Positions 1 through 12,738 are shown, counted from the stretch's first letter. The stretch is 64,000 nt of DNA from Triticum aestivum (GCF_018294505.1 NC_057796.1:266453981-266517980); one strand, 5' to 3'. Program-made: numbers and translations. The notes: generated by a model from the sequence alone, not told the origin.

Positions 1-461
1 TTGTTCAAACATGCATGGAAATGGTACAGATGGATAGATTAGATTTTTCTGATAATTTTTTATAGATAAATTATTTCATAATGAGCTACGGTTTAAATTC
101 TATGAATTTTAGAAGTTTTAGGTATTTTCCGAAATTCATAAATCATTTCTGATTTATTAAATATCCAGGAAACAATTATGGCGTCAGCACTGCATCAGCA
201 CGACGTCAGCAAGTCAATAGAGGTCATCCTGGTCAAACCTGACCAATGAGACCCACTAGTCAGTGTCACATTGCTGGCTTGGGTCACTGACGGGTGGGGT
301 CGGTCAAGGGCCACGTCAGCAAGGTCAACGCTGACGCGTGGGGCCACTATGATTAGTTAAAACTAAACAGGAATTATGCTATGGTCAATTATGGGCGTGG
401 GGCCCATATGTAAGTGGGTCAGGGGGTTAAGTAGCATGGTGATTAGGCCCTAATGAGGTGC
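1..461. repeat. Gypsy-like LTR segment, copy A
   Basis: Non-coding repeat. From about 108 to 461 it matches the segment at 1462-1806, with scattered substitutions. Shared marks are a TTTTCCGAAATTCATAAATC stretch, several GTCAGCA words and a GGGGCCCATATGTAAG word. The composition, and the way the second copy runs on into a GC-rich stretch ending in CTAGGGCTGTGACA, are typical of long Gypsy LTRs of wheat. The true left end lies outside the window. No coding potential is seen. The family is not identified. Confidence 0.55.
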
Positions 462-1461
462 TGGTGTCTACTACACAACCTTCTTCTTGTAGACGTTGTT
501 GGGCCTCCAAGTGCAGAGGTTTGTAGGACAGTAGCAAATTTCCCTCAAGTGGATGACCTAAGGTTTATCAATCCGTGGGAGGCGTAGGATGAAGATGGTC
601 TCTCTCAAACAACCCTGCAACCAAACAACAAAGAGTCTCTTGTGTCCCCAACACACCCAATACAATGGTAAATTGTATAGGTGCACTAGTTCGGCGAAGA
701 GATGGTGATACAAGTGCAATATGGATGGTAGATATAGGTTTTTGTAATCTGAAAATATAAAAACAGCAAGGTAACTAATGATAAAAGTGAGCGTAAACGG
801 TATTGCAATGCTAGGAAACAAGGCCTAGGGTTCATACTTTCACTAGTGCAAGTTCTCTCAACAATAATAACACAATTGGATCATATAACTATCCCTCAAC
901 ATGCAACAAAGAGTCACTCCAAAGTCACTAATAGCGGAGAACAAACGAAGAGATTATTGTAGGGTATGAAACCACCTCAAAGTTATTCTTTCGGATCGAT
1001 CTATTCAAGAGTTCGTACTAGAATAACACCTTAAGACACATATCAACCAAGACCCTAATGTCACCTAGATACTCCAATGCCACCTCAAGTATCCGTGGGT
1101 ATGATTATACGATATGCATCACACAATCTCAGAGTCATCTATTCAATCCAACACAAAGTACTTCAAAGAGTGCCCCAAAGTTTCTACCGGAGAGTCAAGA
1201 CGAAAACGTGTGCCAACCCCTATGCATAAGTTCACGAGGTCACAGAACCCGCAAGTTGATCACCAAAACATACATCAAGTAGATCACGTGATATCTCATT
1301 GTCACCACAGATAAGCACATGCAAGACATACATCAAGTGTTCTCAAATCCTTAAAGACTCAATCCGATAAGATAACTTCAAAGGGAAAACTCAATCCATT
1401 ACAAGAGAGTAGAGGGGGAGAAACATCATAAGATGCAACTATAATAGCAAAGCTCGCGATA
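462..1461. repeat. about 1-kb high-copy repeat lying between the two LTR copies
   Basis: AT-rich stretch starting TGGTGTCTACTACACAACC and ending GCAAAGCTCGCGATA. It lies exactly between the two copies of the flanking repeat. The text resembles a very common Triticeae LTR-type repeat, but no terminal repeat or target duplication is visible, so it may be a truncated fragment. Short open frames here lack codon structure and are not genes. Confidence 0.5.
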
Positions 1462-3157
1462 GAAATTTTAGGTATTTTCCGAAATTCATAAATCATTTCT
1501 AATTTATTAAATATCCAGGAAACAATTATGGCGTCAGCACTGCATCAGCACGACATCAGCAAGTCAACAGAGGTCAGCCTGGTCAAACTTGACCAATGGG
1601 ACCCACTGGTCAGTGTCACATTGCTGGCTTGGGTAACTGACGGGTGGGGTTGGTCAAGGGCCATGTCAGCAAGGTCAATGCTGACGCGTGGGGCCAATGT
1701 GATTAGTTAAAACTAAACAGGAATTAAGCTATGATTAATTATGGGCGTGGGGCCCATATGTAAGTGGGTCAGGGGTTAAATAGCATGGTGATTAGGCCCT
1801 AATGAGGTGCCACATCATCATCGCCGGACTTTGGCCGGCGACAACCAGCCCGACGGCGGAGGTTCACCGTGCTCTCGCTACAGGGCACCATTTCACACGT
1901 GGTTTGCGGTTACGGGTTGCTGTGGTTTGCGCGCATCTGATGGAGCAAGCGAGAGGAGCTGGGGTGAGCTGTGGCGTCAGCGGTGGCGAGCAAGGCGGCT
2001 GCCGGAGTTCGGGTTTGAGCGGGCGCAGCGCTGCAGCTCGCAGCGGGCGAACGGGGCGGCATAGGTGGGGGCTACGTCGACAGGAGCACGCGCGCAACAT
2101 CTAGCAAGCCAGGGGAGCACGACAACTCGTGCTCGCCGGCCATGGCGGCCGGTGGCGCCCGGGACTCGCGCGGTGGCCAGCTAGAGGGCGGGCGCGGACA
2201 GGGGAAGAAGGGGGAAACGACATGGGGCTCACAGTGATCTCTCAGAGACGCTCAGAGTGCTCGGGGAGGTCCTGTAGCTCCCGAATCGACGGCGAGGATC
2301 CACGGCGACCGACGAGGGGAACGGCGGTGTTGGCAGCGTCCAGACGCTTCAGGCACATGTGGCTCGGTGAGGAGGAAGAGGGGAATGAGGCGGAGCTTCT
2401 TGGCGTGTCGGCGAGGCGTGGCCGGGGCCACAGTGGTGGTCGTCGGTGAGCTTGCAGGCGCTTCGGCCATGGCGGTTGAGGGCGAGGGAGAGGCAGGGGG
2501 CGAGTTAGCAGTTTTGGCAGATCAGGACGGCACCGAGGATGTTTCTCACGTCGTCGCGCTGGCCTGGGGAGGCAGGCAGGCGCCCTGGTGGCGTGGCGCG
2601 TCGTGTGCGAGCGCGCGTCAGCCACGCGCCTGGCTGACTGGTGCCTGGAGGACGACGGCGTTGATGGGTTGGGCCGGCCAGGTAGGTGGGCCTCCAGGTA
2701 GGTTTTCTTCTTTCCTATTTTTTTCTTTCTATTTTCTATTTGTTTTGCTCTATTTTGATTTAGTACTAATACTAAAGCATTTTTTTCTTCTGAAATTTAT
2801 TATAGATGCAATATGGATTATTCCAAAGCTCCACAAAATGTTTCAGAATCATTGGAGCAATAAAAATAATTATAGGATTTATTTGCTCCAACTCAAATAC
2901 AATATGCGTTAATTCAAAAATCCAAAAATGTCCTCGAAATATATCCATCAGTTTTGGCAGAGGTTTCTACCTTAACCAAAATTCATGAACTTTTCTTGAG
3001 GCACTTTGGGTTCATTGAAAATGTTTTAAGTTGAACCTACTTGAGTTCTTTTGGTGCTAGGGGTTGAATCAATCCCCAATTCAAATTTAAAAGAATTTAG
3101 ACATGATGCATGGATGCAGATGCAACTATCTACAATCAAAATTCTAGGGCTGTGACA
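1462..3157. repeat. Gypsy-like LTR segment, copy B and GC-rich continuation
   Basis: The first 345 bases repeat 108-461. The segment then becomes GC-rich (1800-2700), AT-rich (2700-3150), and ends CTAGGGCTGTGACA at the junction with a Copia LTR. The long open frames on both strands at 1802-2625 come from GC richness: they overlap each other and carry no recognisable domain. I read this as the 3' part of a Gypsy LTR inserted into, or joined to, the Copia LTR that follows. Confidence 0.5.
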
Positions 3158-4286
3158 CCGGGTTGGCATTGCAAACTCTTTGTTTCCTTTTCGTAAAGTT
3201 TTGGTCTAACCGGGTTGAGCGATCGGTCCCACTGAGTTTGCGTGACCATGTCTCTGTTTGCTTATTACTGAATTCGGTCTCACTGAGTTCATGTGATCGG
3301 TTTCACCGAGATGAGGTTTTGCCCTAACCCTAGCGCATCGGTCTCACGGAGTTGATGTTGTCGGTCCCACCGAAATGCCTAACGTTCACATTTTGAACCA
3401 AGTCGGTCTGACTGAGTTTAACCATTCGGTCCCACCGAGTTTGGGAATTTGCGTGTAACCGCTAGATTTTTTTGTGGAGGCTATATATACCCCTCCACCC
3501 CCTTCTCCATCTGTGAGAGAGCTATCAGAACGTGCGTACACTTCCACTACTCATTTTCTGAGAGAGAACCACCTACTCATGTGTTGAGACCAAGACATTC
3601 CAATCCAACCATAAGTATCTTGATCTCTAGCCTTCCCCAAGTTGCTTTCCACTCAAATCATCTTTCCACCATAGCCAAATCTATGTGAGAGAGTTGAGTG
3701 TTGGGGAGACTATCATTTGAAGCACAAGAGCAAGGAGTTCATCATAGACACACCATCTATTACCTTTTGAAGAGTGGTGTCTCCTAGATTGGTTAGGTGT
3801 CACTTGGGAGCCTCCGTCAAGATTGTGGAGTTGAACCAAGGAGTTTGTAAGGGCAAGGAGATCGCCTACTTCGTGAAGATCTACCCTAGTGAGGCAAGTC
3901 CTTCATGGGCGATGGCCATGGTTGGATAGACAAGGTTTCTTCTTCGTGGACCCTTCGTGGGTGGAGCCCTTCGTGGACTCGCGCAGCCATTACCCTTCGT
4001 GGGTTGAAGTCTCCATCAACGTGGATGTACGATAGCACCACCTATCGGAACCATGCCAAAAATCTCCATGACAACATTGCCTTTTCTCCCTCCAAACTCC
4101 CCCCTTTACCTTCATATGCAATGATTTACATTCCGCTGCTATACTCTTAGAATTGCATGTGTAGGTTGATTGCTTGACTTGTGTTAAGTTGCTAAAATCT
4201 GCCAAAACTTAAAAGTGGGAAAAGGCTAGATTTTTATGTGGTCAAGTAGTCTAATCACCCCCTCTAGACATACTTTCGATCCTACA
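3158..4286 (+). mobile_element. Copia LTR (5' LTR of the gag-bearing element, left end missing)
   Basis: The segment starts abruptly after the Gypsy-like LTR end and contains many imperfect copies of a CGGTC(T/C)CAC(T/C)GAGTT word between 3170 and 3440. A TATA box lies at 3481. It ends CCTACA at 4286, two bases before a tRNA primer-binding site. This is the normal arrangement of a 5' LTR. The start of the LTR is absent, lost at the junction near 3157. The gag that follows places it in the Copia superfamily, probably the SIRE/Maximus group. Confidence 0.7.
3481..3490 (+). promoter_or_regulatory. TATA box of the Copia LTR
   Basis: CTATATATAC followed by a CCCTCCACCC run, about 890 bases before the gag start. 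Placement inside the LTR is what is expected for the retrotransposon's own promoter. Confidence 0.5.
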
Positions 4287-4288
4287 AG

Positions 4289-4300
4289 TGGTATAAGAGC
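4289..4300 (+). other. primer-binding site (initiator Met tRNA type)
   Basis: TGGTATAAGAGC, one mismatch from the usual plant Copia site TGGTATCAGAGC. It starts two bases after the LTR end. Confidence 0.75.
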
Positions 4301-4370
4301 TTTGGTCTCCATTTGCCTTGATTTCCATAGCTTTGGTGATCATAGCCTTGGTTTCACAACCTAGGAGAAT

Positions 4371-6553
4371 ATGGCGTCTAGCGAGGGAAATGACCACCGT
4401 AGAGGTCCTTACTTTGATGGTACTACTTTTGCTAGTTGGAAGCATAAGATGAAAATGCATATTCTTGGAAATAACCCCGCCGTTTGGGCTATTGTGCGCA
4501 TTGGTTTGCAAGGTGAATTCTTCGATGGGAGAGGACCAAATCGTGAAGCAACCGCGGAAGAGTTGAAGATGCTGCAATACAACGCTCAAGCTTGCGATAT
4601 CCTCTTCAATGGATTGTGCCCCGAAGAATTGAACAAAATCAGCCGTCTTGAGAATGCAAAGGAAATTTGGGATACTTTGATTGATATGCACGAAGGTACC
4701 GAGTCCGTCAAGGAATTCAAGTTGGATGTGCTTCAAAGTCAACTTGACAAGTTCAAAATGAAGGATGGTGAAGGTGCCGCTGGAATGTACTCTAGGCTTG
4801 CTCTCATCACAAATGAGATTGCCGGCTTAGGAAGTGAAGAGATGACTGACAGGTTCATCAGCAAGAAGATCCCAAGATCCTTGGATGGAAAATATGATAC
4901 CGTGTGCACATTGATCCAAATGATACCCAATTACAAAGATCTCAAGCCAACATAAGTCATTGGAAGAATTGTTACTCATGAGATGTCACTCAAGGCTAAA
5001 GAAGAGCTTCACAACAAGTCTAGTGGTGCATATAAAGCCTCATGTGATGCTCCTGCAACGTCAAGTGAAAAACAAGTCTTCAATGAGGAATTCAGCTTAA
5101 TGGTGAAGAACTTCAACAAATTCTACAAGAGTAGAAGCAAAGAAAGAAGCTCCAAGTCAAGATCCTACCATGACAAAAGATCTTTTAGTCGTGAGTGAAA
5201 TTGCTACAATTGTGGAAGACCCGGACACTACTCCAATGAGTGTACGACTCCCTACAAAAGAAGAGAAGACTCACCTAAAAGAAGAAGTAGAAGAGAGGAA
5301 TCACCTCCAAGAGAGAGAATGAGTAGAGATGATCGTTATGAACGAAGAACCTCTCGCAGAAGCAAGGATTCAAAAGGAAGGAAAAGTCATCAAAGAGCTA
5401 CACAAAACAAAGACATCAAGCTCATGTTGGTGATTGGGTATCCGGTTCTGACTCCGACCACTACTCTGAGAGAAGTTATCACTCCGACTCCGAATATACT
5501 CACGATGAAGGTGTTGCCGGTCTTGCACTTGTGTCAACCAACTCCTACGACATATTTGAGTCACCAAATGAAGGAATTGGAAGATGCTTCATGGCTAAAG
5601 GCCCCAAGGTATCACACCCCGAGTATTTTGATTTCAATAGTGATGAAGATGACTTGCTAGGTGATGATGATTTACTTGTTGACAATGCTAGTGATCAAAA
5701 CTATGATGAAATTGCTATTAATCATGCTAATCAAGATGAAACGAATGACAATGATAAGAAGGAGATTGAGCGCCTAACTAAAGAACTAAACACTCTTAAG
5801 TTAGCTCATGAAACTACTTTAGAAGATCATCGAGAACTTTTAAAAACTCATGAGAAGCTACGCTTCGAGAAGCTCAACCTAGAGCAAGAACGTGGGTTCT
5901 TAAAAGCCATCAATGATGATCTTCGGGAGAGAAGTTCTTCTTACATTGCCAAGTGTTTACTCTTGTCTACTTACATGCCACAAGTAAAATCTAGCAACAA
6001 GAGTAAGAAAGATTCTTCTTCTAGTAGTATCAATAACCATGCTAAATCCAATATTGTTGCTTCTAGTAGTTCTCTTGATTCCACTGATGATCCTCTTAGC
6101 CAATTTACACTTGAGCAAGAAAATAGCTTATTGAAGGGAATTATAGAGAAAGGTGTTTACAAGAGCCTTGCTGGAAGTAAGAAATTTGAGGAAATTGTAC
6201 GAAAGCAAGGAAGGCACCGGAAGAATCAAGGTGTTGGTTTTGAACGAAAGTTCAGTGCCAATGGAGTAGAGTGGGAAGAAGATCAATACCCCAAGATGAA
6301 GTTTGTTCCTCAACAAGAGAAGTATGATCCTGCTTCCTTCAAGGGGACACAAGCTCAAGATGATCTTCGACCACAAGACCACAAGCTAAAAGGCAAGGAC
6401 AAGCTTCAAGAAGAGATTGATGCATTTGAAGATGCTCCAAAGGCCTTGGTCAAGTGGGTTCCCAAGTCTACCTCAAGTTCTACTTCATCAAGTACATCTA
6501 CAACCCCAAGGATTCCCATCAAGATGATGTGGATCCCAAAGAAGAAGAACTAG
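4371..6553 (+). pseudogene. Copia gag-like gene, broken by two stops and a frameshift
   Basis: Starts at ATG 4371 just downstream of the primer-binding site. Residues 1-194 form a UBN2-type Copia gag domain (FDGTTFASWKHKMKMHILG near the start; FKMKDGEGAAGMYSRL further on). The frame is broken by TAA at 4953-4955 and TGA at 5196-5198. A CCHC zinc knuckle (CYNCGRPGHYSNEC) follows immediately at 5202. Between about 5390 and 5423 the frame shifts, and 5423-6553 then reads openly as an acidic, Ser-rich and coiled-coil tail ending in KKKN. Long tails after the knuckle are common in SIRE/Maximus-type elements. The protein would package the retrotransposon RNA, but this copy cannot make it whole. Confidence 0.85.
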
Positions 6554-6943
6554 AGAGTTCTTGAGGGTGACTCCGCCAACATACTTCACTCATATTCATA
6601 TTGGCAAGAACAAGTGCAATCAACTTCCTCATCTTGCACTAGTTCAAGGAGTCACAAACCCTCTTGATAGTAAGTCAAGGGACAAGGTAACCTAATGCTT
6701 CCATGGACATCATCATATGTGTTTACTTCACTCCATGTCTATGGATATCCTTGCTTGTTCCTTGTGGGACTAAGCCATGTAGGTATTGAAAGTGCAACTC
6801 ACTCCAATGGATTGCTCCAAATGATCTACATCAACTTTGAGCATCCACATCTTCAACATCTACATGAAGTCATCATCGCCAAAACCCAAGGTTAGTTCAT
6901 CCCTCTAAAAGGGGATATCACATCTAGGGGGAGCTTTACTCTA
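6554..6943 (+). mobile_element. Copia internal region after gag, cut by CACTA-1
   Basis: Non-coding sequence following the gag stop and ending GGGGGAGCTTTACTCTA. No protease, integrase or reverse transcriptase follows, because the CACTA-1 terminus starts at 6944. The rest of this Copia element is not found anywhere in the window. Confidence 0.6.
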
Positions 6944-7439
6944 CACTACAAAAAAAATACACTTCCGTGATGATACGTGTTTGTCACAGTAGGTCACGTT
7001 TTCTGTCATGCATGTACATCCATGACAAATTTATGACAGAATCAAGATAGTCATACCTGTGCTGTCGTAGAAGTGTTCCATGACATTACCAAAATTATCA
7101 TCACGGAAGTGTCCACTTCCATGACGATAAATCGCGCATCACAGAAGTGCTTTCGTCAAGGGTGACCGACACGTGGCATCCACCGTAACGGAACGCCGTT
7201 AAGCTATCGGGTCCGGTTTTGGATCCGATAACCCTTTAACAACCCCGACCAATGGGGATTATCCATGTGTAAAATCATCATTGGCTGGAGGAAACACGTG
7301 TCGGCTCACCGTTGGGACAGATGTCATCCACTCATTGGACCCAAAGCGCCTATGATACGTCGACACGTGGCACGACCCAACATAGGCCCATTCCTGTGAA
7401 AAGGCCGGCTCGTTTGACTTGGTCAAAAGGTGGCAGGCC

Positions 7440-8230
7440 GGCCCACGGCAAGCCTGTGAATGGCCTGTTCGCATATAGCCCATTTACAGCCCGCTAACCC
7501 AGGGCCCGTTTACGGCCTATCCGAATTAGGCCCAATAGCGTCATCTGGGCCGTCCAATATAATTCCAGCCCGTTTTAACTTCCGGCCCATGTATGACCCA
7601 TGACGTCTTTCGACCCATATGAGGCCCTTATTACTCTCGGCCCATTAACGGCCCGTGGTAAAACTGGCCCGTAATGAACAGTGTATCACTTTATACCCAT
7701 TAACGGCACGTGGTGAAACTGGGCCGTAATGAACTGTGTATCACTTTATACCCATTAACGGCCCATTATTCCGTTGGGCCGTTTCCAGCCCATGTTATCT
7801 TTTGGCCTTCTCGGGGCCCATTTATTCTTGGGCTCATTTCCACATTCGTTTACTTACGGCCCGTTACTGTCATTTTCCGCTTGTGGGCCAAATTCAGCCC
7901 GTGGTTACACTCGGCCCGTTTGTGGCCCGATAATACGTTGGACCGTTTTCATGTAAAAAAAACCCGTTGGGCTGTTTTCATAGAGTTATCAAATACGGCC
8001 TATTAAAGGCCCGTTATTGTCCATGAATAGTATGGCCCATGATTGGCGAAATGATGATACGCCCTGTAGAAGGCCCATGGATCCTACGGCTCGTAAAAGG
8101 CCCATGAATCGTACGGCCCGTAGAGGGCCCATGGATCCTACGGCCCGTATAGAAGGCCAATGGACCCTACGGCCCGTAGAAGGCCCATGGATTATACGGC
8201 CCGCAGGAGGCCCATGGTTACAACAGTCCG
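7440..8230. repeat. CACTA-1 subterminal repeat array
   Basis: Dense degenerate copies of words such as GGCCCGTT, CGGCCCAT, TGGGCC and GGCCCATG in both orientations. A short higher-order repeat built on GGCCCATGGAT(C/T)(C/A)TACGGC lies at about 8070-8215. Subterminal arrays of this kind are the known TnpA-binding regions of CACTA elements. Open frames here are by-products of the repeat. Confidence 0.75.
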
Positions 8231-8399
8231 TGTGTTGCCACGATTATTTTGGCCTAGTTTCCAAAGATAGGTTATTGTGTCCACTAGAAAAACATAGAAA
8301 AAGAACTGCAGTGACTACAAGCAAACAACTAAACAAGACAATAAGGAAATAAATAAGCAAGCAATTAACGCTAGCCTATTACCGCTGTTACGCATACTA

Positions 8400-8545
8400 C
8401 ATCCACTAGGCATCAAAGTTCACCAGCAGTGCAAATATAGGGAACAAAGCAACATATTACATACACTGGCCGTCAAAATTGGCCACCAGTGCAAATATAG
8501 GGAACAAAGCAGCATATTACATACACTAGCGGTCAAAATTGGCCA
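8400..8545. repeat. short tandem repeat at the end of the CACTA-1 TnpA-like gene
   Basis: Three copies of a block of about 60 bases built on ACATACACT-GGC-GTCAAAATTGGCCACCAGTGCAAA. A related single block (ATCCACTGGGCATCGAAGTT) sits at the same place in CACTA-2 at about 28,475. It lies just downstream of the gene's stop on the minus strand. Confidence 0.65.
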
Positions 8546-8598
8546 CCAGTGCAAAGAAACGCGGCAGCAAAACAAGAGCATAACTGAAACAACTTCAT

Positions 8599-11500
8599 AA
8601 GAGCTCAAGAAACGTGGTATCCACCATGCTGGCAATAAGTTTAGCAAGCTTATTAGCTTTGTCCTGTTTGGCGCTAAAATCCTCCAAAGCTTGCTGTTGC
8701 ACCAGAAAGTATGCATCTGAATGCTCCAGGGGCTTCCGCAAGAGGTAGCACTGTTTTATTTGAAGATCGTGTTTTTAGTCCGCTAGATGCTGGCATCACC
8801 CGCTCCAATTCAAATGGCTGATAAACAGGAAACATAGTTGAATGTACAGACATTGTATGAGAGAAAAATGCAATAGATAGTGTGGAAAAAAGAGGACATG
8901 AAATAGTTGACATGTATATTGTTTAACTAAAACGGATAGCATGACATAATTTCACATACATGATGTCTATCTAAACTGGATAGCATAGCATAACATAATT
9001 CAAAGATATGATGAATAACTAAAATGCCGTGCCAAGTTAGAGCATACACCTCGGTGGGGGAATACGACTGGTCATCTGTCTCTAAATCCATCTCTCAGGA
9101 GCTATCGGGACCCAACAAGAGATCTGCTTCGACAGGTAGCACTGTCTGCTCTGAAGGCCTTGTTCTCACTCCAGATTTTTCAATCTCCCACCCAAATGGC
9201 TGATTCACAGGAAGAGTAGTTTAATGTACAAACATTGTCGACAAATGGAAATGTAATGAAGAAAAGGATGGGCAAGATATCATTCAAATATATGATGCCT
9301 GGTTAAACAGGATGGCATTGCACATTTCACATATATTATGGCTGGCTAAAAGACATGAAACTTCATAATTCCCATATATGATATAGAAACTAAACAGGTG
9401 GCGACATAACATGTCTAAACTAAGCAGATGAGATATATGATGTCAAAAGTAGGCACTGCAAGGCAACATATGCATGATATGACTAACATCATCATGCCAA
9501 GGTAGAGCGAACACCTTGGGGGGTAAATAGGAGTGGTCAGCGGCGTCTGAATCCGCCTCAGAACAGATATCTTCCTCTGGATTACAATCTGGAGAGGGGT
9601 GGGGAGGGTTTGCCATTGAACCCATCATGGAGCGATGTCTGCATGACATTGTATTACCGTGCAAAACTCTTCTCTTTTTCTCTACATGTTCATCATGACT
9701 GTGTACAATATCTGACATGCATACGAAAAAAATATGGTGAGATTATGTAAGGAGAGCATGCAGAAATTTAGAGTGATGGTAACAACCAGTGGATGGATCC
9801 GAAAATAATGATAGCAGGTTGATGATTGCTTTAATTTAATAAAAAGACAGATGATGATTGCTTTACTATTTGTTTCCCACCCAAGATGAACAACATAGGC
9901 ATACCCTAGGTGAACCAGATATTAGACAGAGATACTATTCATTGCTTCCTCGATATGTGCCCCACAACTAATTTAGAACTCAAGTTTGAACATTAATTTG
10001 GACCTGACTTGGAGTCCAAGAGGTGAACAGGACGATAAAGTAGCAGGTAATTTTAAGCAATGCATAACATAAGCAGAATCAAAAGAGTGCGACCTCTCTT
10101 GTGGACCCGTGTACTCCTCAGGTTCATCTGTTGAGTCGATGATGGTGATGCCGTTGCGGTGGGTGCCAGCGGCAGGGAAGGAGATCTGAGGCGGCGAAAG
10201 ACGGTCAAGAGTCGTGATGTCTGGTTTGGTGGATGTTTCTGTCGATGGAGCACCTCAAGTGAGGTGGACGACATCGCGACAGGAGTAGGACAAACCACAC
10301 AAAGTTCCCTTCAACACCTACCTGTAACTGAAGTAATTCTGTAAGGGCTCATTTGGCTTGCATGATTCTAAAAACGCAGGGATAGGAAAAACACTGGAAT
10401 AGGATAGGAATGCACATGGTAAACAGAGCATTTGTAAACACATGATTTCTGTCAACTTGGGTGTTTGGTTTACAGGAATTGGAAGAGCAGAGGAATGCAA
10501 AGAAACATGGCGTAAAGTGAAACCATATGAAAGCGTGTACAGTTAGAATGTTATTCTGCCACTAATGCACTTGGTCTTGTTTTCATGCATAGGATTTTGA
10601 AAAGTAGGTCCAGGTGGACGTTTTGCTTCATTCCTTTCAAAAAAATGCATGAATAATTGAATAGTAGAGTGCCATTGGAAAATTCCCTATTGCTATGTTT
10701 TTCTGTCGAACCAAAATAGCCCTAATGGATCGACATGAATGTATAGTAATAAGTGATGCAACAAGTGTACAACCTCTTTGCTGTAGCCGTGTCGACCTCA
10801 GCATCATTGGGTTGGTCGCTGAAGCAGTTGAGGCAGAGGTGGTTGTAGGAGGTGTGGAGGAAGATCTGAGGAATCTGTAGACGGCGTCCAGGGCACTGCT
10901 CTGTTTTGATGGATCGTTCTGTCATTGGAGCAGCCCCGGTGAGCCGTAAGATGTCAAGGCTGAAGCAGCACAAGACAGACATCATCAATCTCAAGTGGGA
11001 TTCTAATAGCATCTCCAATAGATGATGTAAAATAGATGTAAAATTTACATCACCAAAAACCACCTGACTAGAACAGATGAGGTAAAAACTGTTGACTCTG
11101 AACTTAACTGTCGAAACTGAAATTTACTGTGCAATCTGAATGTTACTGTCGAAACTGAACGCAATGGTAGCAGAGAGGCACTTGACATGTAGTTTAGGGA
11201 GGGCCTGCAGTTCATCTTCAACCCGCACCCCCCTGAGCCGCCAGCCACCACCGGCCGAACCGCCGGCCCCAGCGCCGCCTCGCCGCCCCGGCCAGCCCTA
11301 TAGGCCCCCCGCCCCCACCTGAACCCTAAGATAGATAGTGGGGTACCTCTCCAGCGAGCCCCCGTCCCCGCTGCGGGTGGTTCTTCCTTAACTCCGGCGA
11401 GCCCCCCACCCCCTGAAAATCGACTGACCCAAAAGTCAATTCAGCCGACTGAAGTGTAGCTAAATCGGAGCAGAGCAGCAGCACGAGCGAGGGGGAGAGC

Positions 11501-12106
11501 AGCAGCAGCAGCGCGAGCGAGCGAGCGAGAGCCAGAGCAGCAGTACCAGATCCGGCTGGTATGGACGCCGCCTCCGAAGGGGCCTCGCACTGGGGGAGAG
11601 CTGCCGTGGAGATGTCGCCCGCAGCGCCGGCTTCAAGGTAGCCGCTCCATGGGGGTGCGGGATGGAGCACCGTCGGCGCCGGGAGGTCGAGCTAAGGAGA
11701 AGGTGCGATGCGATGAGTACTACCTCTTTGGTGGCGCCGAGTAGGCCTCGGCTTCGTCCGAGGAGTCGGTGAGGATGCTGCGGTTCCGGTGGAGCAGGTT
11801 AAGGCGGCGTTGTGGGGATGGAGCAGCCGCGATAGACGAGGCGATCATCGGAGCAGCTCCTTGGAGGTGGAGGACTGGGCGGCTGAACCGGCGGGATGAC
11901 GAGATGGACGACGAATCCTCATCCGGGGAGGTGGACGAGGGATGTCGAGCTGTTGTGGTGGACGGCGTCGTCGGGGAAGAGGCTCCGGCTGGGCAGCGGT
12001 GAGGTGGCGGACGGAGGAGGGTGGGGTTTCGCGGCTGGAGCGGAGAGGTTATGGCGGCCTGGGATTTCGAATGGCAAAAAGGAGGCGATGGGAGGGGGTG
12101 AACCAT
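8599..12106 (-). pseudogene. TnpA-like transposase gene of CACTA-1, decayed
   Basis: Exons related to the CACTA-2 gene can be read on the minus strand. Exon-1-like sequence lies at 11,720-12,106 (Pro/Ser/Arg-rich, ending APPKR before a GT donor), with two further diverged exon-1-like copies at about 10,750-10,960 and 10,090-10,290. The exon at 9515-9711 matches CACTA-2 exon 31341-31597 in position, acceptor, donor and text (SYLPPK before the donor versus SYSPIK). Exons starting QPF lie near 9200 and 8810. A coiled-coil C-terminus ends at the stop near 8599. The exons that carry the Transposase_24-like core in CACTA-2 are not found, so the gene looks incapable of making a full protein. Exon multiplication suggests repeated internal duplication. 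Confidence 0.6.
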
Positions 12107-12501
12107 GACTTAGGGACGCGCTTGTCCAAAATGTAGGGTGTGTTAAAAAAGTATCCCCCACCGATTTGAACTAGCGGCCCTTTCGGCTCAGGGTTAGAAG
12201 GGGGATTTCGCGTATCGGGATTTGGCAGCTGGAGGGGGTTTTCGCGCGCGTTGTAATTTCAGGATAGCAAGGCGCGGGTTGTGAAGGCGCTAGTTTTGGG
12301 AGCACGATATCTGAATTTTCGGGATATAACAAGGCGCGGGTTGAATTTTAGGGACAAGCCTAACGTGTAATATTGTACTTGTACGTACCAAATCAATACG
12401 CACTTCCCTCAACCAAAAATAAAACGAAAAAATAAAACTATTCACACCACACAAAGAGAGAGTCTTGCCCCGTTTTACTATAAAAATGCTATTCAAAGCT
12501 A

Positions 12502-12738
12502 CTCCCTCCTTCCATCTATATAGGGCCTAATGCGTTTTTCGATGCTAACTTTGACCAAATATTAGAGAAATAATATATGACATGCAACTTACACAAAGCA
12601 CACTGTTAAATTTGTCTGTGAAAGGTTCTTTCAATGATATAATTTTCACATTGTGCATGTCATGTACTATTAATCTTGTCAATAGTCAAAGGCGGTCTTA
12701 AAAAACGCATTACGCCCTATATAGATGGAAGGAGGGAG
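12502..12738. mobile_element. Stowaway MITE
   Basis: 237-bp foldback with CTCCCTCC(T)TCCATCTATAT-type terminal inverted repeats, flanked by TA at 12500-12501 and 12739-12740, as expected for a Tc1/Mariner-type MITE. It has no coding capacity. Confidence 0.9.

Larger units (their letters stand above)
6944..12300. mobile_element. CACTA-1: left terminus, subterminal repeats and transposase region
   Basis: Begins CACTACAAAAAAAATACACT at 6944 inside the Copia internal region, preceded by CTA. The first 300 bases are almost the same as the left end of CACTA-2 at 26958. They are followed by GGCCCGTT-type subterminal repeats (7440-8230) and a decayed TnpA-like gene (8599-12106). No matching right terminus (TTTTGTAGTG followed by CTA) is seen in the window. 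Either the element continues through the gene-like array on both sides of Angela and past 64000 (at least 17.3 kb excluding Angela), or its right end has been lost. Confidence 0.85.

Noticed and set aside
1802..2912. Overlapping long frames on both strands
   Set aside because: GC-rich LTR-type sequence. The frames overlap each other and have no domains.
8017..8352. Frame through GGCCCATG repeats
   Set aside because: Lies in the CACTA-1 subterminal array, and the frame follows the repeat period.
11326..11670. GC-rich frame on the minus strand
   Set aside because: Low-complexity Ser/Leu/Ala text next to the TnpA-like exon 1, without a matching exon in CACTA-2.
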